Assembly (NCBI GenBank): GCA_002839435.1
Contig: PGYA01000032.1
Location: 1 to 51,790 of the forward strand
Source of the DNA: Candidatus Riflebacteria bacterium HGW-Riflebacteria-2
GTDB lineage: Bacteria; Muiribacteriota; Ozemobacteria; Ozemobacterales; Ozemobacteraceae
Length of the DNA: 51,790 bases
Direction: 5' to 3'
The first letter of the stretch is position 1; each line of letters begins with the position of its first letter. Below the pieces are notes generated by a model that worked only from the letters and a program-made list of their open reading frames with translations, made no database searches and had not been told where the DNA came from. The position numbers and the translations under genes are program-made. Positions 42,246-49,724 of this stretch are shown piece by piece.

Positions 42246-42416
42246 TCAGTACGAGTATACATCATAATCATCGAGCTTGTCATTTTCATCTTCAAAATTT
42301 TTCCGGCGTATTTTCTTCGTTTTTTTTGCCTTGTTCCTGTAGTTGATGTCTTCGTAATCGTCGAATTCATTCTGCGTTTTTTTTGAACCAGTTCTGGCGG
42401 GCTTAATGCTTTTCAC
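42246..42416 (-). CDS. 56-residue charged small protein
   Basis: The GTG at 42416 opens a frame of 56 codons: VKSIKPARTGSKKTQNEF, a repetitive Asp/Tyr part (DDYEDINY) and an ending LDDYDVYSY. A basic middle (KAKKTKKIRRKN) separates two acidic aromatic ends. AGGAG lies 13 bases upstream, which is far. It directly precedes the acidic secreted gene. A TTGACA at 42538-42543 (minus strand) lies about 120 bases upstream. Not recognised. Confidence 0.45.
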   Translation of the reverse strand: MKSIKPARTGSKKTQNEFDDYEDINYRNKAKKTKKIRRKNFEDENDKLDDYDVYSY

Positions 42417-42681
42417 GGTACCTGATAATCTCCTCTTAAAATCGGTTGAATACTCTCAAATTCAGTTGCTCAATGTTCGCTTCAGTGTACGTACAAATTG
42501 CAACCATACTTTTACAAATGCCACATTAGAAAGACAGTGTCAATCGTATTCGCAGGTGGTAGGGTCGGATTTTGGGAGAATTTTTTAGATTTCCGGCAAC
42601 CTTGCCGAAAAAAATGCATAAGGCTTCTTCAAGCGCTAAATAGGGATGATTTTGAGCTAGTTTTGTTGTACGGGGTTTTAT

Positions 42682-43662
42682 TCAGGTGCGGCGGGCAACA
42701 AAAACGGCTCTTACCGGTGCCGGGTGACCTTCTATTGTTTTCTGCCGGTTGCTTTGATCAAGGCACATTTCAAGGGATTCGCCGGGCATCCATTCTGTGC
42801 TGCGCTGTTCTTCCTCGGTAGTCTGGCAAAAATCGACAGCTCTGGCATCACTAAAACCGGCTTTGGCGAGCCAGGCCAGCATGGCTTCGACTGATGGAAT
42901 GAACCAGACATTGTTCATGCGAGCGTAGCGGTCTGGCGGTACCAGCACGGTGTTTCTACCGCCCTCGATTACCAGCGTTTCGAGAACCAGTTCTCCATCT
43001 TTGCGCAGCAGCAGGCGCAGGCTTCTCAAAAAATCGAATGGCGAGCGGCGATGATAAAATACACCCATTGAAAACACTGTGTCGAAGCATTGCATTTCTT
43101 GTGGTAACTGTTCAAAGCCAATCGGCAGTAGAAATGCCTGAGTCTGTCGGCAGTAATGGTTTACGGCTGTGAACTGTGCCAGAAAAAGCAGAGCGGGATC
43201 TATGCCGATGGCGATTTCGGCCCCGGCGCCGGCCATGCGCATAAGATAGTAACCGTTACCGCAGCCAACGTCGAGTATTTTTCGCCCGCGCAGACTGGCA
43301 ACGTGCGGAGCCACCCGCGCCCATTTGAGGTCAGAGCGCCATTCACTGTCGATCTTGATTCCGTACAGATTGAACGGGCCTTTGCGCCATGGTGAAAGAC
43401 GCAGAAGGGCTTCTTTAAGACGGGCGTGTTGTTGGCTGTCGGTAGGCAAAGGGCTTCCGGCGGTAACTTCAGCCAGGTTGAGGCCGCAGGAATTTTCCGG
43501 CAGGTCGGGAAGTGTCTTAAGCGCCGCCAGCCAGGCGGGCAGGTTGCCGTCGCGTTTTGCCAGGGCGCGCTCAATTTCGGCGGCGAGAGCTGGTTGCCAT
43601 GTTGCAAGTCCGGCGCGGCTCAGGGCCTGGTAAAAGAGCTTAAAATCAAAACCTTCAATCAT
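42682..43662 (-). CDS. cmoB: tRNA U34 carboxymethyltransferase
   Basis: From the ATG at 43662, which overlaps the cmoA stop (ATGA), the product is 326 residues, close to the E. coli length of 323. The SAM-type motif KILDVGCGNGYYLMRMAG is near residue 125; the family segments SPWRKGPFNLYGIKIDSEWR and VFSMGVFYHRRSPFDFL are present. It transfers the carboxymethyl group of carboxy-SAM to 5-hydroxyuridine 34, giving cmo5U in tRNAs reading four codons. The frame continues to 43695 but that start lacks a site. Confidence 0.92.
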   Translation of the reverse strand: MIEGFDFKLFYQALSRAGLATWQPALAAEIERALAKRDGNLPAWLAALKTLPDLPENSCGLNLAEVTAGSPLPTDSQQHARLKEALLRLSPWRKGPFNLYGIKIDSEWRSDLKWARVAPHVASLRGRKILDVGCGNGYYLMRMAGAGAEIAIGIDPALLFLAQFTAVNHYCRQTQAFLLPIGFEQLPQEMQCFDTVFSMGVFYHRRSPFDFLRSLRLLLRKDGELVLETLVIEGGRNTVLVPPDRYARMNNVWFIPSVEAMLAWLAKAGFSDARAVDFCQTTEEEQRSTEWMPGESLEMCLDQSNRQKTIEGHPAPVRAVFVARRT

Positions 43663-44393
43663 TTGATTGCCAGCATCGACATGAAATTGAAGCACTGAAA
43701 CCAGACGTCGGCACTCTTAAATCCAGCTCTTATCAGGCGGTCGCGGTGATCTCTGATGCTTTCGGGAATCAGTACCTTTTCGAGCGCGGCACGTTTCTGG
43801 CTTATTTCGAGCTCGCTGTAGCCGTTAGCCTTCTTGAAGGCATGGTAGACCTCGATAAGCAGTTCATTAACTGCTGGATCAGCAAATCGAACTTTCTCGG
43901 AAAGAATCAGAATGCCGCCCGGGCGCATGCCGTTATAAATCCTGTCGAGCATTTCGCAGCGGCGACCAGGCTCGACGAACTGCAGGGTGAAATTCATGAC
44001 AACGATCGATGCGTCGCTGATTTTGCTGCTCAGTATGTCTTCACACAGGTATTCAATTTTTGCGGGAGCAGCTGCGTTTTGCGGCTGTTGGCAGCATTTG
44101 CCGATCATCGCCGGCGAGTTGTCTATCGCGATAATACGGCATTTGTCTGCCTTGAGACCCCTTTGCATCGCCTGCGCGCTGGCCCCCAGCGAGCAGCCAA
44201 GGTCGTAAAGGCGTGAGCCGTTCTGGGCAAACTGGGCCGTAAGTGTTTCGATCATGCCGATGATTGCCGGGTAGCCTGGAATCGAGCGCAACAACATGTC
44301 AGGAAACACGGCTGCAACTTTTTCGTCAAAAACGAAATCCTGCGGCTTTTTTATAGCTTCTGCAAATACCCGGTCTTTGTTTGAATTGTTCAT
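43659..44393 (-). CDS. cmoA: Carboxy-SAM synthase
   Basis: The 244-residue protein starts with KDRVFAEAIKKPQDFVFDEK and has the SAM motif RLYDLGCSLGASAQAMQRG (about 61-79). The family segment VVMNFTLQFVEPGRR is intact. It converts SAM and prephenate to carboxy-SAM, the donor used by CmoB. It is in the standard cmoA-cmoB order with overlapping stop and start. A 77-base gap separates it from the pseudopilin genes. Confidence 0.93.
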   Translation of the reverse strand: MNNSNKDRVFAEAIKKPQDFVFDEKVAAVFPDMLLRSIPGYPAIIGMIETLTAQFAQNGSRLYDLGCSLGASAQAMQRGLKADKCRIIAIDNSPAMIGKCCQQPQNAAAPAKIEYLCEDILSSKISDASIVVMNFTLQFVEPGRRCEMLDRIYNGMRPGGILILSEKVRFADPAVNELLIEVYHAFKKANGYSELEISQKRAALEKVLIPESIRDHRDRLIRAGFKSADVWFQCFNFMSMLAIK

Positions 44394-44470
44394 TGACTTG
44401 TCTATTTCTGTAGCCTTTGCCGCAAAGCTGCTCAGGCTGCCAAAATCATACTATAGCTGTTGGCGTAGCC

Positions 44471-47458
44471 CTAGAAGCCACCGCCAGTACGTCTGGGAGG
44501 GTTGTAGGGAGTTACGCTGCTACCACTGCTGCCGCTGCCGCCGCTGCCGGTATAGCTGCTGCTGCCACTGCCAGCCGTGTTGCCGGATGAGCCTGAGCCA
44601 GTATTGCTTGAGCCTGAACTGTTGCTACTGGATGAGCTGCCGGAGTTCCCCGTGTTCCCACCCGAGTTGCTGCCCGAGGTGTTGCTCTGGCCGCCGGCGC
44701 TGCCAGGGCCGCCGGATGTGCCGATGCCGGTGCCACCTGCGCCAGGATTGTTGCCGGTGCCGTCGGCGGTGTTGGCGCCGCCATCAGCACCACCTGGTGA
44801 GTTGGTCGCGGTGTTGTCGGTAGCGCTGCCGGAACTGCCGGTGCCAGGACTGCCGCTGGTAGCAGTTGAATTACCGCCGGCTTCGCCGTCACCACCCGGT
44901 TTGCAGACTTCACATTCGCAGGTCGGCTTGTTATGGGCGAGGAGGCCGTTGACAAAGAATGTCCGGCCCGGTTCAACCCAGGACAGGTTGTAGACTTTGA
45001 CGCTTGTGAGAACTGTGCTCAATGCAACGACTTTGTGCCAGTTGCCGTCGGCTCCGAATATTTCGGCGCCAACACGCAGTTTTTCGGTTGGCATTTTGTA
45101 ATGTTGCATGGTAAAGCCCGGATCGATAGAAGCCCAGCCATTTCTGGTGTAAAGTGGGTGTTCATCGGTTAGTTGCAGGATTCTGCCGTCGGCAAAGGTC
45201 AGGGTGCTGAGATGGTCGCGCTCGGGTGATTCCAGGGCCAACACTTCACCACTGACAATAGTTTTGTCGGTTTCGTTGAAAGTTACTACCCTGTCGCCGA
45301 TTGCGACATCTTCAATGGCTTTCGACGAACCGTCGGCCATCAGCACTGGTGTGCCGGCGGCGAAACAACAGCTGGTACATTTGCGGGTTGTCTCATCCGC
45401 GCTGTTGTCTGCTGGCGGGGGATCTTCGCGCCATGAATAACTGCCTTCGGTCGGGTCGACGCCGGGTGAGCCCGGGGTCGATCTCCAGGTGCCGCCGGTG
45501 TCAATTTCGATTGGTTCGCGGATATTGCTGAACTGGCTGTTTACCGGTTCGACGTCGTTGCCGTCATGACGGCTGCTGGTTCCATCGTTGGTCGGGGCAA
45601 TTTCAGCCACCCGATAACTTTTTTCGCCACCGTCTGGCGGGCCGCCGGCTGGTTCAAAGTCGCGGTTGCCACCAACGGGTGCTGGAATTTCTTTTTTCTG
45701 GCCATTGTTATGAACCCAGGTTGGTTCTCCTGGCGGTGTGCCGGGAGTTCCTGGATTCCAGACCCAGGTGCCGCCAGGGCGCGGGCCGGGTGGTGGTGGT
45801 GCCGGTTTGGGCAGTGGCCAGTCGGTGTGTTCTACGGTTCTTATATCTTCGCGTGGGCTTTGTGAACCAGTATCGTCATAGTATTTGCGCAGAAACGACA
45901 TGAGTTCACCCATTTTAATGGAGAATCCAGATTCGGGATCGACGAAAGTATAATCCTTGGTATACTTTTCGACGGTTACCCTGACTTTTTTATCGGGTTT
46001 AACAATTTCTATCGAATCTTCGGTTTCGCGAAACACGGGCGGCGAATTCTCGAAATCGCCTTCTTCGATATCTACATAGCGCGAGGCATCTGGCAGCTGT
46101 GATAAACTCATGATAAATTCGTCTGGACTGACGTTGAACTGTGGTTTAAGAAGCTTGATAAACTCGCTTTGCTTCATTTTTGGCTCATAGTAGCGCGGGT
46201 CTACTCTGGGCTTTGTATTCAGCAGAAAACCGAGGTTGAGTTCACGCAACCAGTCGACGAGATCGGCAGGGGGTTGGGTTGTGCGCGGGTGATCTAGTTC
46301 GAGGTAGGTTTTGTCGAGAGACTTTTCTTTGCGCTCCCAGGTGCCGCCGGGAACAGTGAAATTCTTGATCATATGTGCCAGGAAGGCGTTTTCTGCGCGA
46401 TAGCGGGTCGTGTTGTTAATGTCGGCAGGCAGCTTGCTGAGAATGTTTTCAGCACTGATTTTTTTGTCGAGTTTTGTGCTGCCAAGATCGGAAATAGCGT
46501 TTTCAAGAGCAGTGTGCGAGACGAAATTCTGCAAAAATGCATCAGAAAGACCGCTGATATACTGCGAAAGCGCGTAGCGATCGCTGCGATTGAGAATACT
46601 CAGGCCATGCCAGACTTTGGGATCGATTTTGGTGACCCTGACCATCTTTTTGAGGGTCCTGCTGTCAGCCATACCGCCAGCAGTCATGATCGGGCGGCTC
46701 AAAATCGCAAAAGTATCGCCGGCTCGACAGGTCTGCCCTTCAGTTAATTTAATTTCATTGATTTTGCCATTGGTCTGTGGCCGCAAAGGGACCTCGCTGT
46801 CCGGCTCACCTGCCGGTGTAAGTGTTGCTAAAACGCTATTGATATCAACAGTTTGATTCGCTCCAGCGTTGATTTTCTTGACGATAAATTCGCTTACATC
46901 GTTACCGTTAACCGTTGCTGATGTCACTCTGACCGCCGTGGCGCGTGGCGTTCCATATTCAGGATTTTCATATTCTGATGCTTCAGTCGATCTGCTGTTG
47001 AGTGCCGGCTCAGGCGAAATGATATAACGCCCGTAGACAAGAGCCTTTGCGCCCTCAAATTCGCCGAGGGCATATACGTTTATGTGGTGCAGATACCAGA
47101 GACGCTGCATGCCCCGTACATTGCTGCCGGGGATCGCGTTGGCCACGTCTTCGCAGACAATCGTGACTTTGCCTTCATCTGAACCGAATGGGTAGAGTTC
47201 TTTGACGCCATGCGTCGGATGGACGCCAACAACTTTTTCGTATGGTTGAAAATCCTTCTGATACCAGCGTTCTTTGCGTAACTCGCTTTCAGCCCAGTCA
47301 ACCCCTGACAGGGCAAGCAGCTCAGCCTTGCGGACTGCGCTGATAGCTTTTACGTGCTTCATTTCACTCGAAGAGTAACGCAGAAGACTGCTCACAGCTA
47401 CAAAAAAGACCGAGCCGAGTATAACAGCGACCATAATCGCCGAGCCATGTCTTTTCAT
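44471..47458 (-). CDS. GspK-like pseudopilin with internal Hint domain and Gly/Ser-rich tail
   Basis: The 995-residue protein begins MKRHGSAIMVAVILGSVFFV, a prepilin leader cut after Gly, and lacks Glu5 as GspK proteins do. A GspK-like body (about 30-480, with helical AENILSKLPADINNTTRYRA) is followed by a Pro-rich linker and a Hint domain at about residues 698-843: CCFAAGTPVLMADGSSKAIE, AIGDRVVTFN, then VYNLSWVEPGRTFFVNGLLA ending His-Asn. A Cys cluster (TCECEVCKPG) and a low-complexity Gly/Ser/Thr/Asn tail of about 150 residues close it. Hint domains cleave or splice themselves. The tail ends PYNPPRRTGGGF. Ribosome site GAGGGGG supports the start. Confidence 0.85.
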   Translation of the reverse strand: MKRHGSAIMVAVILGSVFFVAVSSLLRYSSSEMKHVKAISAVRKAELLALSGVDWAESELRKERWYQKDFQPYEKVVGVHPTHGVKELYPFGSDEGKVTIVCEDVANAIPGSNVRGMQRLWYLHHINVYALGEFEGAKALVYGRYIISPEPALNSRSTEASEYENPEYGTPRATAVRVTSATVNGNDVSEFIVKKINAGANQTVDINSVLATLTPAGEPDSEVPLRPQTNGKINEIKLTEGQTCRAGDTFAILSRPIMTAGGMADSRTLKKMVRVTKIDPKVWHGLSILNRSDRYALSQYISGLSDAFLQNFVSHTALENAISDLGSTKLDKKISAENILSKLPADINNTTRYRAENAFLAHMIKNFTVPGGTWERKEKSLDKTYLELDHPRTTQPPADLVDWLRELNLGFLLNTKPRVDPRYYEPKMKQSEFIKLLKPQFNVSPDEFIMSLSQLPDASRYVDIEEGDFENSPPVFRETEDSIEIVKPDKKVRVTVEKYTKDYTFVDPESGFSIKMGELMSFLRKYYDDTGSQSPREDIRTVEHTDWPLPKPAPPPPGPRPGGTWVWNPGTPGTPPGEPTWVHNNGQKKEIPAPVGGNRDFEPAGGPPDGGEKSYRVAEIAPTNDGTSSRHDGNDVEPVNSQFSNIREPIEIDTGGTWRSTPGSPGVDPTEGSYSWREDPPPADNSADETTRKCTSCCFAAGTPVLMADGSSKAIEDVAIGDRVVTFNETDKTIVSGEVLALESPERDHLSTLTFADGRILQLTDEHPLYTRNGWASIDPGFTMQHYKMPTEKLRVGAEIFGADGNWHKVVALSTVLTSVKVYNLSWVEPGRTFFVNGLLAHNKPTCECEVCKPGGDGEAGGNSTATSGSPGTGSSGSATDNTATNSPGGADGGANTADGTGNNPGAGGTGIGTSGGPGSAGGQSNTSGSNSGGNTGNSGSSSSSNSSGSSNTGSGSSGNTAGSGSSSYTGSGGSGSSGSSVTPYNPPRRTGGGF

Positions 47459-47471
47459 ATCAGCTACCCCC

Positions 47472-47972
47472 TCAAAATACGTTCATGAGCGCGATACGGT
47501 TGCTTACCGCGAATTCACGCTGTTCTGCTTCAAAGGACAGTTTGTATTCGATAACCGAGTTGCCGTGCCTGCGTGCTGCAAATTCCTTAATGCTTTTTCC
47601 GAGCAACCTGGCGTTGGAAAGATACGATCCGAGAATTTCGTCATAGTTCAGCATCATCAGCTGGTCATTTTCATTGACGAAAATGATCTGGGTCTGGTTG
47701 ATGGAATTACGATATACGATCTGCGAGTGCCATTCACCGGCATCAGAACCTGACGGCTTTGGCGGATAAAGAATGGCCGAACCGAATTTGATCTCTGATG
47801 CAATTTCCTGATCGACACGCCTGACGTCGTGGTATGAATCAAGCCGGTTCATTGTCGTGCCGGCCCGCCGTGAATACGAAAAAACCGGAATGATAAAGAG
47901 CAGAACCAGGCTTAATACTGCTATGGCCACGAGAATTTCAATAATGGTAAAACCTTTGGCTTTTCTGTTCAT
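47472..47972 (-). CDS. Pseudopilin, GspJ/PilW type
   Basis: The 166-residue protein starts MNRKAKGFTIIEILVAIAVL: a prepilin leader with G-F cleavage and Glu5. A beta-rich C-terminal domain follows (EIASEIKFGSAILYPP, IVYRNSINQTQIIFVNENDQ). It sits between a second pseudopilin and the GspK-like gene, with spacings of 9 and 13 bases. In type II secretion, GspI-GspJ-GspK form the pseudopilus tip, and this order fits. AAGGA precedes the ATG. Confidence 0.85.
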   Translation of the reverse strand: MNRKAKGFTIIEILVAIAVLSLVLLFIIPVFSYSRRAGTTMNRLDSYHDVRRVDQEIASEIKFGSAILYPPKPSGSDAGEWHSQIVYRNSINQTQIIFVNENDQLMMLNYDEILGSYLSNARLLGKSIKEFAARRHGNSVIEYKLSFEAEQREFAVSNRIALMNVF

Positions 47973-47981
47973 GGGTAGTCC

Positions 47982-48449
47982 TTAAATTCCTGGTCTGGTC
48001 TTCAGGCGCGCCAGTTCAAAGTTGTGTGGCCTGTTTTCGTCGGCATCATGATTGCCCCATCTGAATACGATACGCATTGTGTACAGATCACCCTCGAGAG
48101 AGATGTGCGAGGTCGCCTGCAAGTTGCGCAGCATAGCGATATCAGAAAAATAGTCTTCGTTAAACAGTAGTGTGACGTCGTTCTCGCCGAGATCAGCGGC
48201 GGGAAGCTCACCAAGATAGTTTATGCGCTTTTCGAGGTCGTTGAGATACCAGTTACAGGCATTCATTGCTACGGTCACTCCGCGTAACAGGTTGTGCGAG
48301 TCGGTTGCTGTTGGAGCCAGTGCCTTGACCGTATAACCGAAAAGCAGAAAAAAAATTATCATGCCAGTCATCGCTTCCAGCAAAGAAAAACCATCTTTAT
48401 GCCTATGGAGTCGTGCCCGAACACTGTATTGTCTATTTTGAAAAAGCAT
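47982..48449 (-). CDS. Pseudopilin, GspI/PilV type
   Basis: The product is 155 residues from the ATG at 48449 (AAGGT nine bases upstream; the frame's GTG at 48473 is too close to AAAGGA). A 20-residue basic leader precedes HKDGFSLLEAMTGMIIFFLL with Glu5 and a Gly-Phe cleavage site. The soluble part (ACNWYLNDLEKRINYLGELP) is short. It is the first gene of the three-gene tip cluster. The leader is longer than usual for a pseudopilin. Confidence 0.8.
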   Translation of the reverse strand: MLFQNRQYSVRARLHRHKDGFSLLEAMTGMIIFFLLFGYTVKALAPTATDSHNLLRGVTVAMNACNWYLNDLEKRINYLGELPAADLGENDVTLLFNEDYFSDIAMLRNLQATSHISLEGDLYTMRIVFRWGNHDADENRPHNFELARLKTRPGI

Positions 48450-48653
48450 TTTGCTGTTACCTTGCGCTAACACATTTCCTTTGCAGCTGACTTTATCAAG
48501 TTTTAGTTTGCTTCATGTTCTCTACGGGTAATGATGGCAAGTTCATGTGCGTTGTTATAACTGTCAGCCGCAAATGATCTCTTCAGATATGATACTACAT
48601 ATACAGACGTATGTCCGACAGATTTTGTTTCGGCAAATGTACCGCGAAAGACA

Positions 48654-48684
48654 GAGGCTGCCGGAAGCATTGTCCAGCAGCCTC
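48654..48684. terminator. Possible hairpin terminator after the endonuclease-family gene
   Basis: GAGGCTGC pairs perfectly with GCAGCCTC around a 15-base loop, 24 bases past the stop at 48708 (minus strand). It is followed by TGTCTTTC and lacks a clean U-run. Confidence 0.4.
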
Positions 48685-48707
48685 GCAAAAGATTTGCTCG
48701 AAAGTTG

Positions 48708-49607
48708 TCAGTTTTTTGTTTTCTGCAGCCAGTAATCGTTGATTACACAGCCATGGTCGGAATAATCGAGATCGAAGCCGACTACCTTGCTGATGCCAGA
48801 GCGCCATGCCCCCTTGATAAAATGGTAATCTATCTTGACGTCGGGTTTGTTTTTGTATGTGGTGTTGAGATTCGCAGTTGTGTCTTTCATCCTCTGTGAG
48901 AGCCATTTTACGCGGTCAGAACCTGGGCGGGAGTTGAAGTCGCCGACCAGAATAACCGGTTCGGCGCTGGCTTCGACCATCTTCCAGATTTGTTCGATCT
49001 GTTTTGTCGATTCATCAGCCTTGAGACTGAGGTGAGCGACTAGAATGCGTATTTTACCAGGCTTGCCAAGGTCTATGACGGCTTCAAGACAGCTACGTTG
49101 TTCATTCTTTTCGTCAGAACGATACAGTTTGTGGTTCGTGTGCGAAAGAATTGGGTATCGGGAAACAATCGCGTTGCCCTGACTGGCCAGAAACAGGCCT
49201 TTTCTGGCGTTCTGGGCATAGACATGATGGAACCCGAGGTATTTGGCAATAAATTTGGGCTGATTCTTGAAAAGAACGCGCAGATCGCCCTGGGAAATTT
49301 CAGTAAAGCCGACGATGTCGATGCGGTTGTTTCTGACCAGTTGCGCGATGCCCTTGAGTTTCGACGGTTTGCCGATTTCGTTGAATCCGCCGGATTCTTC
49401 GCCACGAGCGTGTGCAATGTTGTAGCCGGCAACCCTGACGCGAAAGCCCGGGATTTCCTTTATAACGGGGCTGGCCTTGAATTCAGCGACGGTTTCGCTG
49501 CCTTTTTCCAGCTGCAGCGGCGCGTCTTCGAAGGGCGCTGCCGCGACCGGGTTAATTCCTGAGATGATTGCAACCACCAGAAAAAGAACGAAATACGGCA
49601 CTTTCAT
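48708..49607 (-). CDS. Secreted endonuclease/exonuclease/phosphatase-family protein
   Basis: From the ATG at 49607 (AAGGAG six bases upstream; the frame's TTG at 49622 lacks a site) the product is 299 residues with a signal peptide (ending NPVAAA). The EEP domain shows RVAGYNIAHARGEESGG, the metal Glu in IVGFTEISQGD, QGNAIVSRYPI, VAHLSLKADE, LVGDFNSRPGSD, and SDHGCV. This metal-dependent fold hydrolyses phosphodiesters or phosphomonoesters; a secreted DNase or phospholipase-like role is possible. It is the only gene between the pseudopilin cluster and the transporter. Confidence 0.85.
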   Translation of the reverse strand: MKVPYFVLFLVVAIISGINPVAAAPFEDAPLQLEKGSETVAEFKASPVIKEIPGFRVRVAGYNIAHARGEESGGFNEIGKPSKLKGIAQLVRNNRIDIVGFTEISQGDLRVLFKNQPKFIAKYLGFHHVYAQNARKGLFLASQGNAIVSRYPILSHTNHKLYRSDEKNEQRSCLEAVIDLGKPGKIRILVAHLSLKADESTKQIEQIWKMVEASAEPVILVGDFNSRPGSDRVKWLSQRMKDTTANLNTTYKNKPDVKIDYHFIKGAWRSGISKVVGFDLDYSDHGCVINDYWLQKTKN

Positions 49608-49676
49608 GGTGTACTCCTTCAAAACGACAACTTCAATTCATATTATACCTGATTGGCGAGCAAAAGTTTTTCCTGA

Positions 49677-49712
49677 TAAAAAAAGGCCGGCAGCGATGTT
49701 TCGCCGCCGGCC
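49677..49712 (-). terminator. Rho-independent terminator of the OPT gene
   Basis: GGCCGGC and GCCGGCC enclose GCGA-TGTT-TCGC, followed on the minus strand by a run of seven T. It lies 13 bases past the stop at 49725. Confidence 0.9.
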
Positions 49713-49724
49713 GGTAAAGTTTTA

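Noticed and set aside
42538..42543. Consensus TTGACA on the minus strand
   Set aside because: No acceptable -10 hexamer lies 16-18 bases downstream, so I do not call a promoter.
44296..44823. Cys/Arg-rich 175-residue plus-strand frame
   Set aside because: It is antisense to the Gly/Ser-rich tail of the pseudopilin; composition comes from the repeat codons.
44471..47458. True intein in the pseudopilin
   Set aside because: The Hint core lacks an endonuclease and what follows is a Gly/Ser-rich tail, not a second half of a conserved host protein; a Hint module fits better.
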